From: Bacteroidaceae bacterium | GTDB lineage: Bacteria > Bacteroidota > Bacteroidia > Bacteroidales > Bacteroidaceae | DNA length: 64,000 nucleotides | NCBI GenBank assembly: GCA_017651315.1 | Contig: JAGCDE010000005.1 | Location: 1 to 64,000 of the forward strand | Direction: 5' to 3' | Shown here: piece by piece, positions 26,081 through 34,427 of the stretch | Numbering within the stretch: position 1 is the first letter of the stretch | How the letters are laid out: each line of letters begins with the position of its first letter | Program-made: the position numbers and the translations under genes | The notes under the pieces: model-generated | The model's input: the letters and a program-made list of their open reading frames with translations, nothing else | Database searches by the model: none | Told to the model about the DNA's origin: nothing

Positions 26081-27217
26081 TCATTCTGCCAGAAAACCCA
26101 TTAAGGCCTGTTTGTTTTCAATTGGAGTGGTAGTTGGCCGTCCCAGTTCTTTGCGATGACCCTTTCTCACCTTGATTTCAAGGAATACGGCACCTTGAGG
26201 GGAGACACTGTTGCTGCTGATGACGGGCAATAACCGTAAAAGCTCCTCTTTTGTGGATACGCTGTAGGTGGCGGCATATCCCACACCTCTGGCAACAGCG
26301 GTCAGATCCACTTTGAGCCCTACGGTGGGTTGGCCTCCAACCGAGTCATGTGCACCGTTGTTGAAAATCACGTGAATGTAGTTGGCCGGCTTTTTGCTGG
26401 CCACAATGGCCATTGACCCCATATGCATTATTGTGGCACCGTCACCGTCAAAGCACCAAATCCGACGGTCTGTTTTCTCCAATGCTATCCCCAAGGCAAT
26501 CTGGCTGGCATGACCCATGGAGCCCACAGTGAGGAAATCCCTCTCATGTCCTTGTCCCCAAGCTGTGCGCGCCTCGAACAGTTCACGGCTGATCATGCCC
26601 GTGGTGCTTACAATGACATCCCTGGACCCTATGGCCGATGCAACAGCCTGAATGGCTTCCTCGCGTGTCATGGCGAGGTCATTTGTCTCAGCTTTCTGTA
26701 GTTTGTATTCGTCAAAAGTGTCCTTTTCTATAACGAGAGCATAGACTTGATTGTTTTCCAAAGCCTTGGCGGCTTGTTTTATCTGGATTGCCGCCAACTC
26801 CTCTTCCTTGGATAACACTTCATGGCTTATACCCATGACATCAAGCAGTCCGGTTGTTATCTTTCCCTGTTTGATATGCTGGGGTTCATCCTTTACTCCG
26901 GGACGTCCGCGCCAGCCTATGAGCAACAGGACCGGTATGTCATAGACTTCCCTGTCTGTAAGAGAGGCAAGCGGGTTGATGGCATTGCCCTCGCCGGAGT
27001 TTTGCATATAGACGACACCAGCCCTTCCTGTTGCAAGATGATAGCCTGCGGCCAATCCTATGGCTGCCCCCTCATTGGCAGCTATGATGTTATGCCTCTC
27101 ATCAGAATGGTCTGTGATATAGGCACAAAGATTCTTGAGCAGGCTGTCCGGTACTCCGGCAAAGAAATCCATGCCGCAGCTTTTCAATGTCTCAAAAAAG
27201 AAAGAAGGCCTTAACAT
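26081..27217 (-). CDS. Phosphonopyruvate decarboxylase
   Basis: A 378-aa TPP enzyme that turns phosphonopyruvate into phosphonoacetaldehyde, the step that makes phosphonate synthesis irreversible. The N-terminal substrate part has FFAGVPDSLLKNLC and ANEGAAIGLAAGYHLATG. The TPP-binding part has CFDGDGATIMHMGSM near residue 245, followed by FNNGAHDSVGGQPT. Length and motifs fit Ppd/AepY. It is 5 bp from the radical SAM gene and follows PEP mutase by one gene. No aminotransferase or alcohol dehydrogenase normally acting after it is found in the cluster. Confidence 0.95.
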   Translation of the reverse strand: MLRPSFFFETLKSCGMDFFAGVPDSLLKNLCAYITDHSDERHNIIAANEGAAIGLAAGYHLATGRAGVVYMQNSGEGNAINPLASLTDREVYDIPVLLLIGWRGRPGVKDEPQHIKQGKITTGLLDVMGISHEVLSKEEELAAIQIKQAAKALENNQVYALVIEKDTFDEYKLQKAETNDLAMTREEAIQAVASAIGSRDVIVSTTGMISRELFEARTAWGQGHERDFLTVGSMGHASQIALGIALEKTDRRIWCFDGDGATIMHMGSMAIVASKKPANYIHVIFNNGAHDSVGGQPTVGLKVDLTAVARGVGYAATYSVSTKEELLRLLPVISSNSVSPQGAVFLEIKVRKGHRKELGRPTTTPIENKQALMGFLAE

Positions 27218-27222
27218 TGTAA

Positions 27223-28683
27223 TTACTTTTCGTTACAGTTCCTACAATCGTTATCCCTTACAGCTTTCTTGAACTGCGTGGATGAAACCCCCTTGGTATA
27301 GTCAGGCTCAACGACGCTGCCACCCCATTCGGCAAGGATGTCTATCGCTTTCTGGCGTACTTGGGCAAGAGGTCCCTCGCGCCAATCCTTACCGTGAACC
27401 ATGATGTCGGGTTTGAAGCGACGAAGATTCTTCTCGTAATCCTTTGTGTCCTGCTTGACCACATAAGTGACTCCCTTAAGGTTCTCTACGACTGTCTTGC
27501 GTTGTTCATAGTTCATATATGGTTCAGGTTTGTAGGATCGTATTGCTTCATCGCTGAACAATCCCACCATTACCCGACCCAGGGCACTCGCTTTTTTGAT
27601 TATGTTGATGTGTCCGGGATGTATGATATCAGCCGCCATGGGCACATATATCAGTTTGGAATAGGGAAATCCTGCGGCTTTGATACGCATACGTACCTTA
27701 CAGTCATTGAAAATGTCATCGTTAGGGGTTGCATACTCGGGCATCAAAGGCTCTGCCGGAGCATCGTTGTGGTGAACGCAACAGTCACAGATAGTGCCGT
27801 CAAGCACGTCCTCGATAAAGCCTTTGCGTAACTCTTTCATCTTTTCACCGTACCAGGCCTCTTTCAGGCTGACCTTGTTCAGGTCACCTACTATCAGCAT
27901 ATTCTCGTAATCGGCATTTTCAACGGAGAGATAACCTTCACAGGTTACGCAGATGGCGTCAAACGGCAGGTTACAGCGGCGATATGTCTCGTGATCACAG
28001 TCGCACTTGAGAAGATGCTCTATTTCAGGCATATAGCCACCCTGATTATACACAGTCTTGAATACAATCTGGTCAACTATGTCTCCAAACAGCTCCTGAT
28101 ACATACCTTTCATCTGTTCTGTGAATCTGGTAAGGATACCTGTGACATAGATTTTATATTTCCTGCCTGTTTCGTCCCTATACTGACGGACATATTTGAG
28201 GTGCTCTACCACCTGGTCAAAGTGGTCATGTCCGTGGATAAACTCATACATCTTGCGCTCAGGTGCATTGATTGAGAACTTAATGCTGTCAAGTCCGGCA
28301 TCAATGACCGCACGTATCTTTTCCGGGGTGGCAAGTGAACCGTTGGAGGTCAGATAGGTGTATTCATAACCTATCTCCTTGGCAAGTCTGATGTATTGGG
28401 GCAGTTCCTTTACGAGAAAAGGTTCGCCTGTTGCATAAAAGCCCACTTCACGCGTACCGAGTTCATAGGCTTGGCGCAGTGCGCTTTCTACCATTTCCGG
28501 TTTCATCTTTCCCACCTTGCGTTTCATTTTCTGATGGGCGCAGAAAAGACACTCATGATTACATGCGTTGGATAACTCCAGAAGGAAATTAGTGTATGGG
28601 AACGGAGGATTCAGCGAATACAGCTCAGAACGGTCAGCTTTCTTAAGTCTTACTCTTTCTTGTAAATCCATATCTTTAGTCAT
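27223..28683 (-). CDS. Radical SAM/SPASM protein fused to a TagD-like cytidylyltransferase
   Basis: A 486-aa two-domain protein. Residues 30-310: radical SAM core with C41, C45 and C48 (CxxxCxxC), GFYATGEPFL, and SPASM-like cysteines (C227, C229, C237, C245, C248, C299, C301, C302) for extra iron-sulfur clusters. Residues 343-470: nucleotidyltransferase of the HxGH type (HPGH 355-358; MVHGKDWREG), as in TagD/GCT. The C-domain resembles the N-domain of the adjacent PEP mutase fusion. I infer a phosphonate or polyol activated with CMP and altered by a radical step; the substrate is unknown. The ATG could also be at 28671. The gene overlaps the PEP mutase gene by 8 bp. Confidence 0.88.
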   Translation of the reverse strand: MTKDMDLQERVRLKKADRSELYSLNPPFPYTNFLLELSNACNHECLFCAHQKMKRKVGKMKPEMVESALRQAYELGTREVGFYATGEPFLVKELPQYIRLAKEIGYEYTYLTSNGSLATPEKIRAVIDAGLDSIKFSINAPERKMYEFIHGHDHFDQVVEHLKYVRQYRDETGRKYKIYVTGILTRFTEQMKGMYQELFGDIVDQIVFKTVYNQGGYMPEIEHLLKCDCDHETYRRCNLPFDAICVTCEGYLSVENADYENMLIVGDLNKVSLKEAWYGEKMKELRKGFIEDVLDGTICDCCVHHNDAPAEPLMPEYATPNDDIFNDCKVRMRIKAAGFPYSKLIYVPMAADIIHPGHINIIKKASALGRVMVGLFSDEAIRSYKPEPYMNYEQRKTVVENLKGVTYVVKQDTKDYEKNLRRFKPDIMVHGKDWREGPLAQVRQKAIDILAEWGGSVVEPDYTKGVSSTQFKKAVRDNDCRNCNEK

Positions 28684-29971
28684 TAGGAATTAATGTTATG
28701 ATATCTTTTATGCTCATGCACATATCGTCACACTCTTTGGCACGATGATTCTCAAGGATGGTCCTTGCGGCTTTCTGCATGGCAGGGAAACCTGTACGAG
28801 TGAGTTGGTTGGCGTAAATTACAATGTTCACTCCCCTGCTTCTGAATTCATCCTCAGTCACTGTGTTGAAGGATGTGGGAACCACTACAACCGGAGTCAG
28901 GGTGTCCTTTTCACGGAACTTCTCCACAAAAGTGAATATTTCAGTCGGATCTTTCTTTCTGCTATGGATCATTATGGCATCCGCACCAGCCTTTACAAAT
29001 GCGAAGGCACGCGTAAGGGCGTCGTCCATACCCTTTTCCAGAATAAGGCTTTCAATACGGGCGCATATCATGAAATCCCTGGTCTTCTGGGCACGCTTAC
29101 CGGCAGCTATCTTGGCACAGAAATTCTCTATGCTGTCCTGGTTCTGCTTCACTTCAGTACCGAAAAGGGAGTTTTTCTTGAGTCCGGTCTTGTCCTCAAT
29201 AATGACCATGCTTACTCCCATACGTTCAAGAGACTTGACAGTATATACGAAATGTTCTGTAAGTCCTCCTGTATCCCCGTCAAATATTATTGGTTTGGTG
29301 GTAACTTCCATTATGTCATCAATAGTACGGAAACGGGATGTCATATCAACCAGCTCTATATCAGGTTTACCCTTGGCGGTGGAATCACAGAGGGAACTGA
29401 TCCACATGGCATCGAACTGGTATGTCTTTCCGTCCTGGACGACTGTGGTGTTCTCAACAATTAGTCCGGTTATGCCGCTGTGGGCTTCCATCGCTGTAAT
29501 AAGTCCTTTCATTCCCAGTATCTTCTTGAGTCTTCCCCGTCGCATGTCCGGCATTGAAAGCTGCATACGGGCATGGGCCTCCATCTTGTCATATTCCTCA
29601 TTGACAGAGTAGGGGAACTCCTTCAATTCCCCGCCATACTCAGACAACAACCTTATTACTTCCTCACGGATAGGCTGTTGTAAGCCTGTACGCCAGTCAT
29701 CTCCATGCACAATTATGTCCGGATGATATGTCTTTATGACAGAACGGTAGGACATTTCATCCTGTTCAATAACATGAGCCACCCCTTTAAGTGACGCTGC
29801 TATTATCATTCTTTCCTTACATGACAGGAGCGGATAGCGTTTGTAACTTGCCACAACCTGGTCGCTCAGCACGCCAACGGTAAGTTCCCCTAAACTGGCG
29901 GCGTTTTCAATCATCCTTATATGTCCACCGTGTATCACATCGGTGCTGAGACTCATGAATACCTTTTTCAT
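28676..29971 (-). CDS. Cytidylyltransferase - phosphoenolpyruvate mutase fusion
   Basis: A 431-aa fusion. Residues 1-125: TagD-like cytidylyltransferase (HGGH 14-17, IVHGDDWRTG near 88-97). Residues about 145-420: PEP mutase/isocitrate-lyase fold with FDGDTGG (230-236) and the mutase signature EDKTGLKKNS (259-268). PEP mutase makes phosphonopyruvate, the entry to almost all natural phosphonates; the fused domain suggests that the product is later activated as a CMP-phosphonate. This is the first gene of the phosphonate block; a 45-bp gap separates it from the 43-aa protein, with no clear promoter, so it may be expressed by readthrough from the folK operon. Confidence 0.93.
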   Translation of the reverse strand: MKKVFMSLSTDVIHGGHIRMIENAASLGELTVGVLSDQVVASYKRYPLLSCKERMIIAASLKGVAHVIEQDEMSYRSVIKTYHPDIIVHGDDWRTGLQQPIREEVIRLLSEYGGELKEFPYSVNEEYDKMEAHARMQLSMPDMRRGRLKKILGMKGLITAMEAHSGITGLIVENTTVVQDGKTYQFDAMWISSLCDSTAKGKPDIELVDMTSRFRTIDDIMEVTTKPIIFDGDTGGLTEHFVYTVKSLERMGVSMVIIEDKTGLKKNSLFGTEVKQNQDSIENFCAKIAAGKRAQKTRDFMICARIESLILEKGMDDALTRAFAFVKAGADAIMIHSRKKDPTEIFTFVEKFREKDTLTPVVVVPTSFNTVTEDEFRSRGVNIVIYANQLTRTGFPAMQKAARTILENHRAKECDDMCMSIKDIITLIPND

Positions 29972-30016
29972 AAGATTATATTGATGATTTCTAATAGGAT
30001 TATCATAACAACACTG

Positions 30017-30148
30017 TTACAGCGCTTCGTCATCAGGCCTGACCGGAGCTGAGATGTCTTTCCCGCATTTTTTGTGATGACCTTTCTCCCAGGCGGCTTT
30101 CCGCTTGAGATAATCTTCATAATGGTTCTCTATATAGTTGTCAGCCAT
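30017..30148 (-). CDS. Small conserved-looking protein, 43 aa
   Basis: An ATG at 30148 opens a 43-codon frame (MADNYIENHYEDYLKRKAAW ... DDEAL) ending in TAA at 30017-30019. It is charged and likely helical at the N-terminus, with a single cysteine (C28) in a basic patch HHKKCGK. It starts 7 bp after folK ends, in the same direction. I recall short proteins with an MADN start and a similar pattern next to folK in Bacteroides genomes, but cannot confirm it here. Function unknown. Confidence 0.65.
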   Translation of the reverse strand: MADNYIENHYEDYLKRKAAWEKGHHKKCGKDISAPVRPDDEAL

Positions 30149-30155
30149 AACCCTG

Positions 30156-30620
30156 TTATCTTATCTCTTCAAGCATATCCCTCACAGTCTTGTGAAGGAC
30201 GGGATGTTCAAGCTCCGGGGCAATCTCCGAGAGGGGTTCCAGCACGAACAGGCGCTTGTGCATCAGAGGGTGCGGAATCTTCAGGCCGGGAAGTTCAATC
30301 ACTTGGTTGTCATAGAAAATCAGATCGATGTCAATCAGCCGGTCGGAATAGATTGAGCCGTGACTTTTACCTGTCCTGCCCATTTCCCTCTCTATTGCCT
30401 GTGCGGCCTTAAGGGCATCAACGGGATTCAGGTCTGTTGTGACTTGAAGGGCCTGGTTGAGGAATGCGTTGGGGCTCTGAAATCCCCATGGCCCGGTTTC
30501 AATAACCTCTGACACCGCCTGTACTGCACCTATCCTTTGGCCGATAAGTGTTATGGCGGTCTTGAGATTGGATCGCCGGTCACCCAGGTTCGTTCCTATG
30601 GAAAGGTACAGGTTTGACAT
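30156..30620 (-). CDS. folK: 2-amino-4-hydroxy-6-hydroxymethyldihydropteridine pyrophosphokinase
   Basis: 154 aa from the ATG at 30620 (MSNLYLSIGTNLGDRRSNL); longer in-frame starts overlap queA and do not look like FolK. Motifs: ETGPWGFQSPNAFLNQA, then DRLIDIDLIFYD (metal-binding DxD) and IPHPLMHKRLFVLEPL. It transfers pyrophosphate from ATP to the pterin in folate synthesis. It lies 5 bp downstream of queA in the conserved Bacteroidales uppP-truB-queA-folK order. Confidence 0.96.
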   Translation of the reverse strand: MSNLYLSIGTNLGDRRSNLKTAITLIGQRIGAVQAVSEVIETGPWGFQSPNAFLNQALQVTTDLNPVDALKAAQAIEREMGRTGKSHGSIYSDRLIDIDLIFYDNQVIELPGLKIPHPLMHKRLFVLEPLSEIAPELEHPVLHKTVRDMLEEIR

Positions 30621-30625
30621 GGTTG

Positions 30626-31678
30626 TCAGTCTATTATGAGCATTGCATCGCCGTAGCAGCCGAACCTGTATCCCTCCTTGACAGCCAGATGGTAGGCTCC
30701 CATGATCAGGTCGTATCCGCCGTATGCGCATGTAAGCATGAGCTGAATGGATTCAGGCAGCTGGAAGTTGCTTATCATGCTGTCGGCCACGTTGAAGGTG
30801 TAGGGCGGGAAGATGAACTTGTTGGTCCATCCCTCGAACGGCTTGATAAGGTGATCGGTACCTACAACGGTCTCGAAGGCGCGGTTTACAGTGTTGCCTA
30901 CTGCGCATATCTTGTGGCCTGAAAGCTTTGCCTTGTTGACAATTTCGGTGCACTCTTCGGTAACGAATATCTGCTCGGACTCCATCTTGTGCTTGGTGAG
31001 GTCCTCCACGTCAATGTCACGGAAATTGCCCAGTCCGCAGTGCATGGTGATGAATGCGCGCTCTACACCCTTGATCTCCATGCGTTTCATCAGTTCACGG
31101 CTGAAATGGAGTCCTGCGGTAGGAGCGGTTACGGCACCCTCGTTAGTGGCGAAGATGGTCTGGAAACGGGCTTCGTCCATCGGATCGACCTTACGTTTCA
31201 GATAGGTCGGGATAGGCGATTCGCCCAGTGCGTAGAGAGCTTTCTTGAACTCGTCATGCGGGCCGTCGTAGAGGAAACGCAGCACACGTCCGCGGGAGGT
31301 GGTGTTGTCGATAACCTCGGCCACCATGGAGTTGTCCTCACCGAAATAGAGTTTGTTGCCGATACGTATCTTGCGTGCCGGATCCACCTGAACGTCCCAG
31401 AGCAGATTCTCCTCACGCAGTTCCCGGAGAAGGAACACCTCTATGCTCGCGCCGGTCTTCTCCTTGTTGCCGAAGAGGCGTGCGGGAAATACACGTGTGT
31501 CATTGAATACGAACACATCGTTCTCTTCGAAATAGTTGAGGATATCCTTGAAGATGACGTGTTCAATCTCGCCTGTCTTCTTGTGGACCACCATCAGCCT
31601 GGATTCGTCACGGTTCTCAGTGGGAAACTGGGCTATCCTCTCCTCGGGGAGTTTGAATTTGAATTGTGAAAGTTTCAT
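30626..31678 (-). CDS. queA: S-adenosylmethionine:tRNA ribosyltransferase-isomerase
   Basis: A 350-aa enzyme that adds the epoxycyclopentanediol moiety from SAM to preQ1-tRNA in queuosine synthesis. Signatures: [20 protein letters not shown] at the N-terminus, [12 protein letters not shown] near residue 57, [13 protein letters not shown] near 180, and C-terminal [12 protein letters not shown]. The length is typical. An 80-bp gap to truB has two half copies of the dispersed repeat but no clear promoter. Confidence 0.97.
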   Translation of the reverse strand: MKLSQFKFKLPEERIAQFPTENRDESRLMVVHKKTGEIEHVIFKDILNYFEENDVFVFNDTRVFPARLFGNKEKTGASIEVFLLRELREENLLWDVQVDPARKIRIGNKLYFGEDNSMVAEVIDNTTSRGRVLRFLYDGPHDEFKKALYALGESPIPTYLKRKVDPMDEARFQTIFATNEGAVTAPTAGLHFSRELMKRMEIKGVERAFITMHCGLGNFRDIDVEDLTKHKMESEQIFVTEECTEIVNKAKLSGHKICAVGNTVNRAFETVVGTDHLIKPFEGWTNKFIFPPYTFNVADSMISNFQLPESIQLMLTCAYGGYDLIMGAYHLAVKEGYRFGCYGDAMLIID

Positions 31679-31739
31679 TCCCTATTAGTTTTATGTATTG
31701 TTTTTGTTCATTTTATTCCGATGTTCCGCCTGTATTCAG

Positions 31740-31763
31740 ACAGATTCTTGGATAGATTCTAAA
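31740..31763. repeat. Two half copies of the dispersed AGATTCT motif
   Basis: ACAGATTCTT at 31740..31749 and TAGATTCTAAA at 31753..31763. The second runs into the truB stop codon, the same relation seen at 5832 and 45846. No left arm is present. Confidence 0.4.
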
Positions 31764-32460
31764 TATCTAATCCGGAAGTGAGTCCGGGCAGTATCTCTTC
31801 AAAGCGTTCCGGGTCAAGGCAATCCTCCACCCTGACTTTTCCTGTGCGTGTGCGTCTGAGTGCCGTCAGGTGTGCTCCGCTCTCCAGGGCCTGGCCGATA
31901 TCGCGTGCCAGAGCCCTGATGTAGGTCCCCTTGCTGCAAACCACCCGGATCCTGATGTCGGGCAGATTGCAATCCATGAGTTCTATCTCGTCAATTACAA
32001 GGGTTTTCGGCTTGAGCTCCACCTCCTTGCCCTTTCGGGCCATAAGGTATGCCCTTTTCCCGTCTATCTTGCAGGCCGAGAATGTTGGGGGGACCTGTTC
32101 AATGGTTCCCTTAAACTGTTCAAGACTCCGTTCCACCGCCTCACGTGTTATGTGGGAGGTGGGGTATGTGGCGTCAATGGGTTTCTCCAGGTCGAACGAC
32201 GGGGTGGTGGCACCGAGACGGATGTCTGCAATGTACTCCTTGGTTCCTGACTGAAGCTCCTCAATCCGTTTGGTGGCACGCCCTGTGCATACAATCAGCA
32301 CACCGGTTGCCAGCGGGTCCAATGTACCGGCGTGTCCCACCTTGAGTTTCCTGATACCGGTCTTGCGGCAGATAAGCCATCGTACGCGACCCACCACATC
32401 GAATGATGTCCAGCGGTACGGCTTGTCAAACCCCAGAATCACCCCTTCCTGGAAATCCAT
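31759..32460 (-). CDS. truB: tRNA pseudouridine(55) synthase
   Basis: A 233-aa enzyme that forms pseudouridine 55 in the tRNA T-loop. The catalytic motif GHAGTLDPLATGVL (aspartate near residue 48) is intact. Other marks are YIADIRLGATTPSFDLE and CSKGTYIRALARDIGQAL. It is shorter than the E. coli enzyme because it lacks a full PUA tail, common in Bacteroidetes. It starts 9 bp after uppP ends, in the same operon. Confidence 0.96.
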   Translation of the reverse strand: MDFQEGVILGFDKPYRWTSFDVVGRVRWLICRKTGIRKLKVGHAGTLDPLATGVLIVCTGRATKRIEELQSGTKEYIADIRLGATTPSFDLEKPIDATYPTSHITREAVERSLEQFKGTIEQVPPTFSACKIDGKRAYLMARKGKEVELKPKTLVIDEIELMDCNLPDIRIRVVCSKGTYIRALARDIGQALESGAHLTALRRTRTGKVRVEDCLDPERFEEILPGLTSGLDI

Positions 32461-32469
32461 GTGTCCCGG

Positions 32470-33291
32470 TCAAAGGAAAATAAGTGTGAGCAGTCCGACC
32501 ACGGCGCAATATATGCCGAACCAGATCAGCTTGCCTTTACGTACTATGGATATCATCCATTTGCAGGCGGCGCATCCGGAAAGGAACGCGGCCAGGAATC
32601 CCAGTATCAGCACGCCTGCCCCCACAGGTTCGCCCGCAGTTGTGGCCGATGCCGAACCTATCAGGTCCTTCATGTCAAGAAGAGCTTCACCAAGTATTGG
32701 CGGGATGACCATCAGGAATGAGAACTGGGCCAGCCTTTCCTTTCTGTTGCCGAGCATGATGCCTGTGGCGATGGTGGCTCCCGAGCGGGATATGCCGGGC
32801 ATAACGGCAATGGCCTGGGCTATACCGATGATGAAAGCATGGATGCAGGAGATGTTCTCCCTCTGCCTGGGCTTGGCGTAGTAGGAGAACGTGAGGAGCA
32901 TGGCGGTGACGAGGAGGCAGATTCCAACCACTGTGGTTCCTGAACCGAAAATCTCCTCTATCCTGTCCTTGAAGAACAGGCCGACTATACCTACCGGAAT
33001 CATGGAGATTATGATGTTGATGGCATACCTTGTCCCTTCGTTCAGGCCTGTCCAGCTTTTCCATTCCTGCCTTGTGAAGAGGTCCTTGAATATCCATACG
33101 ATCTCCCTCCATAGTATAACTATTGTACTGAGCACTGTAGCCACGTGCACGAGTACCGTGAAAGCCATGTTCTGTTCCCCGTCGATCCCGAACAGCGAAG
33201 AGGCTATGGCCAGATGGCCGCTGCTGCTTATGGGGAGGTATTCGGTAAGTCCCTGGAGCAGTCCCAGAAGAATTGATTCAAACCAGCTCAT
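32470..33291 (-). CDS. uppP: Undecaprenyl-diphosphatase
   Basis: A 273-aa polytopic membrane protein (BacA/UppP). Motifs: [20 protein letters not shown] at the N-terminus (catalytic glutamate) and [14 protein letters not shown] near residue 164. It dephosphorylates undecaprenyl diphosphate to recycle the lipid carrier used for peptidoglycan and surface glycans, including the cluster downstream. It overlaps the DUF3098 gene by 4 bp. Confidence 0.97.
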   Translation of the reverse strand: MSWFESILLGLLQGLTEYLPISSSGHLAIASSLFGIDGEQNMAFTVLVHVATVLSTIVILWREIVWIFKDLFTRQEWKSWTGLNEGTRYAINIIISMIPVGIVGLFFKDRIEEIFGSGTTVVGICLLVTAMLLTFSYYAKPRQRENISCIHAFIIGIAQAIAVMPGISRSGATIATGIMLGNRKERLAQFSFLMVIPPILGEALLDMKDLIGSASATTAGEPVGAGVLILGFLAAFLSGCAACKWMISIVRKGKLIWFGIYCAVVGLLTLIFL

Positions 33292-33533
33292 ACTTCATCC
33301 CCGGTTTTTTCTTTTTTGGGTTTGTACATTATGGCCGCGATGATGGTAAGGAACCCTGCAAGCGTGACGATGGGTGAAACCTTGATACGGCGCACGCTGA
33401 AGATATCCTCAACGAACTGCTCCTCGGTACTGTTCGGGCCCGTCATAAGCAGCAGACCGATGATGATGACCGCCATTCCCACGGCAATGAGAATGTAGTT
33501 GGTCCTTGTGAATGCGAATTTTTTCTTATCCAT
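33288..33533 (-). CDS. DUF3098 small membrane protein
   Basis: 81 aa with two hydrophobic segments ([16 protein letters not shown]-type near 14-30 and [16 protein letters not shown] near 52-68) and basic ends. The pattern [14 protein letters not shown] is typical of DUF3098, found between ftsX and uppP in Bacteroidetes. Function is unknown; context suggests an envelope or division role. Confidence 0.9.
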   Translation of the reverse strand: MDKKKFAFTRTNYILIAVGMAVIIIGLLLMTGPNSTEEQFVEDIFSVRRIKVSPIVTLAGFLTIIAAIMYKPKKEKTGDEV

Positions 33534-33554
33534 ATTTTTTAGTGGTTTTGATTG

Positions 33555-34427
33555 TCATAGATAATGGAGTTCTCCCGATTTCATCCTCAGGAAACGGTTG
33601 ACCGATGCCAGTGCACACAGATAGGTGATGAGCATGCCGGTGGCAGTGACGACGATGGCTACCGTGGTGATTATCCTCTTTTCGAGGAGCACAGAGAGCC
33701 AGGGTTCACGGCTGATGCCGAATTTCAGTCCGCCGTATATTGCAATACATGCCAGCATGGCGGAGATAAGGCCGATCAGCAGGTTGCGTTTCACGAACGG
33801 GCGACGTATGAACGACCATCTGGCACCTACGAGTTTCATGGAGTAGAGTATGAAACGCTGGGAATAGATGGTCAGCTTGATTGTGTTCCTGATAAGTGTC
33901 AGGGATATAAGCGACAGCACCAGCACCATCACTGTCAGGATGATGGCAAATTTACGTATGTTGTCATTCATGGTGTCGAGCAGCTCCTTCTGCCAGTTCA
34001 CCTCCTTGACCCCGTCCATTGACCTGAGCTCCTGCGCTATCTGCTGCAGGCTGTCGTTGACAGTGTACTCTTCTTTCAGCCTTACGTTGATGGAGGCGTA
34101 GAAAGGGTTGTATTCGAGGAACATGGATGGGTCGGTTCCCATGGCTTCGGACATCTCCTTCAGGGCTTCCTCCTTGGTTATAGTGCTGATGCCTTCGCAA
34201 TAGGGAGAGCCCTGGATCCTACGGTTCAGGGCAGATAGCCGGGCTTCGTTTATGTCATCCTTGAGGATAACCTCGACAGTCATCTCCTGCCTGAACTTTT
34301 TCGAAATGTCCCGGGCGGTGAGCATCAGGAGCGTTATCAGCCCGATAAGCATCAGCACGAGCGACGTGCTTATGCATGAGGTTATGAACAGCAGGTCAAT
34401 CTTCCTCTTCTTTTTTTGTCTGGTCAT
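33555..34427 (-). CDS. ftsX: Cell division protein FtsX
   Basis: 290 aa from the ATG at 34427 (MTRQKKKRKIDLLF); the longer open frame upstream lies inside the methyltransferase gene and is not real. Four membrane helices: one near residues 15-37, then a periplasmic domain with an EVILKDDINEARL start, and three more from about 165 on. FtsX pairs with FtsE (not in this window) to control peptidoglycan hydrolases at the division site. The start overlaps the methyltransferase gene by 32 bp. Confidence 0.95.
   Translation of the reverse strand: MTRQKKKRKIDLLFITSCISTSLVLMLIGLITLLMLTARDISKKFRQEMTVEVILKDDINEARLSALNRRIQGSPYCEGISTITKEEALKEMSEAMGTDPSMFLEYNPFYASINVRLKEEYTVNDSLQQIAQELRSMDGVKEVNWQKELLDTMNDNIRKFAIILTVMVLVLSLISLTLIRNTIKLTIYSQRFILYSMKLVGARWSFIRRPFVKRNLLIGLISAMLACIAIYGGLKFGISREPWLSVLLEKRIITTVAIVVTATGMLITYLCALASVNRFLRMKSGELHYL

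Noticed and set aside
28745-29612. Long plus-strand open frames opposite the PEP mutase fusion gene
   Set aside because: They are antisense shadows of a clear enzyme gene, without recognisable motifs or start context; the same holds for other long opposite-strand frames such as 15937..16461, 36944..37075 and 46759..47547.
19298-29971. A recently transferred island with integrase or att sites
   Set aside because: No integrase, tRNA boundary or direct-repeat ends were seen, and I could not measure a base-composition shift by eye.
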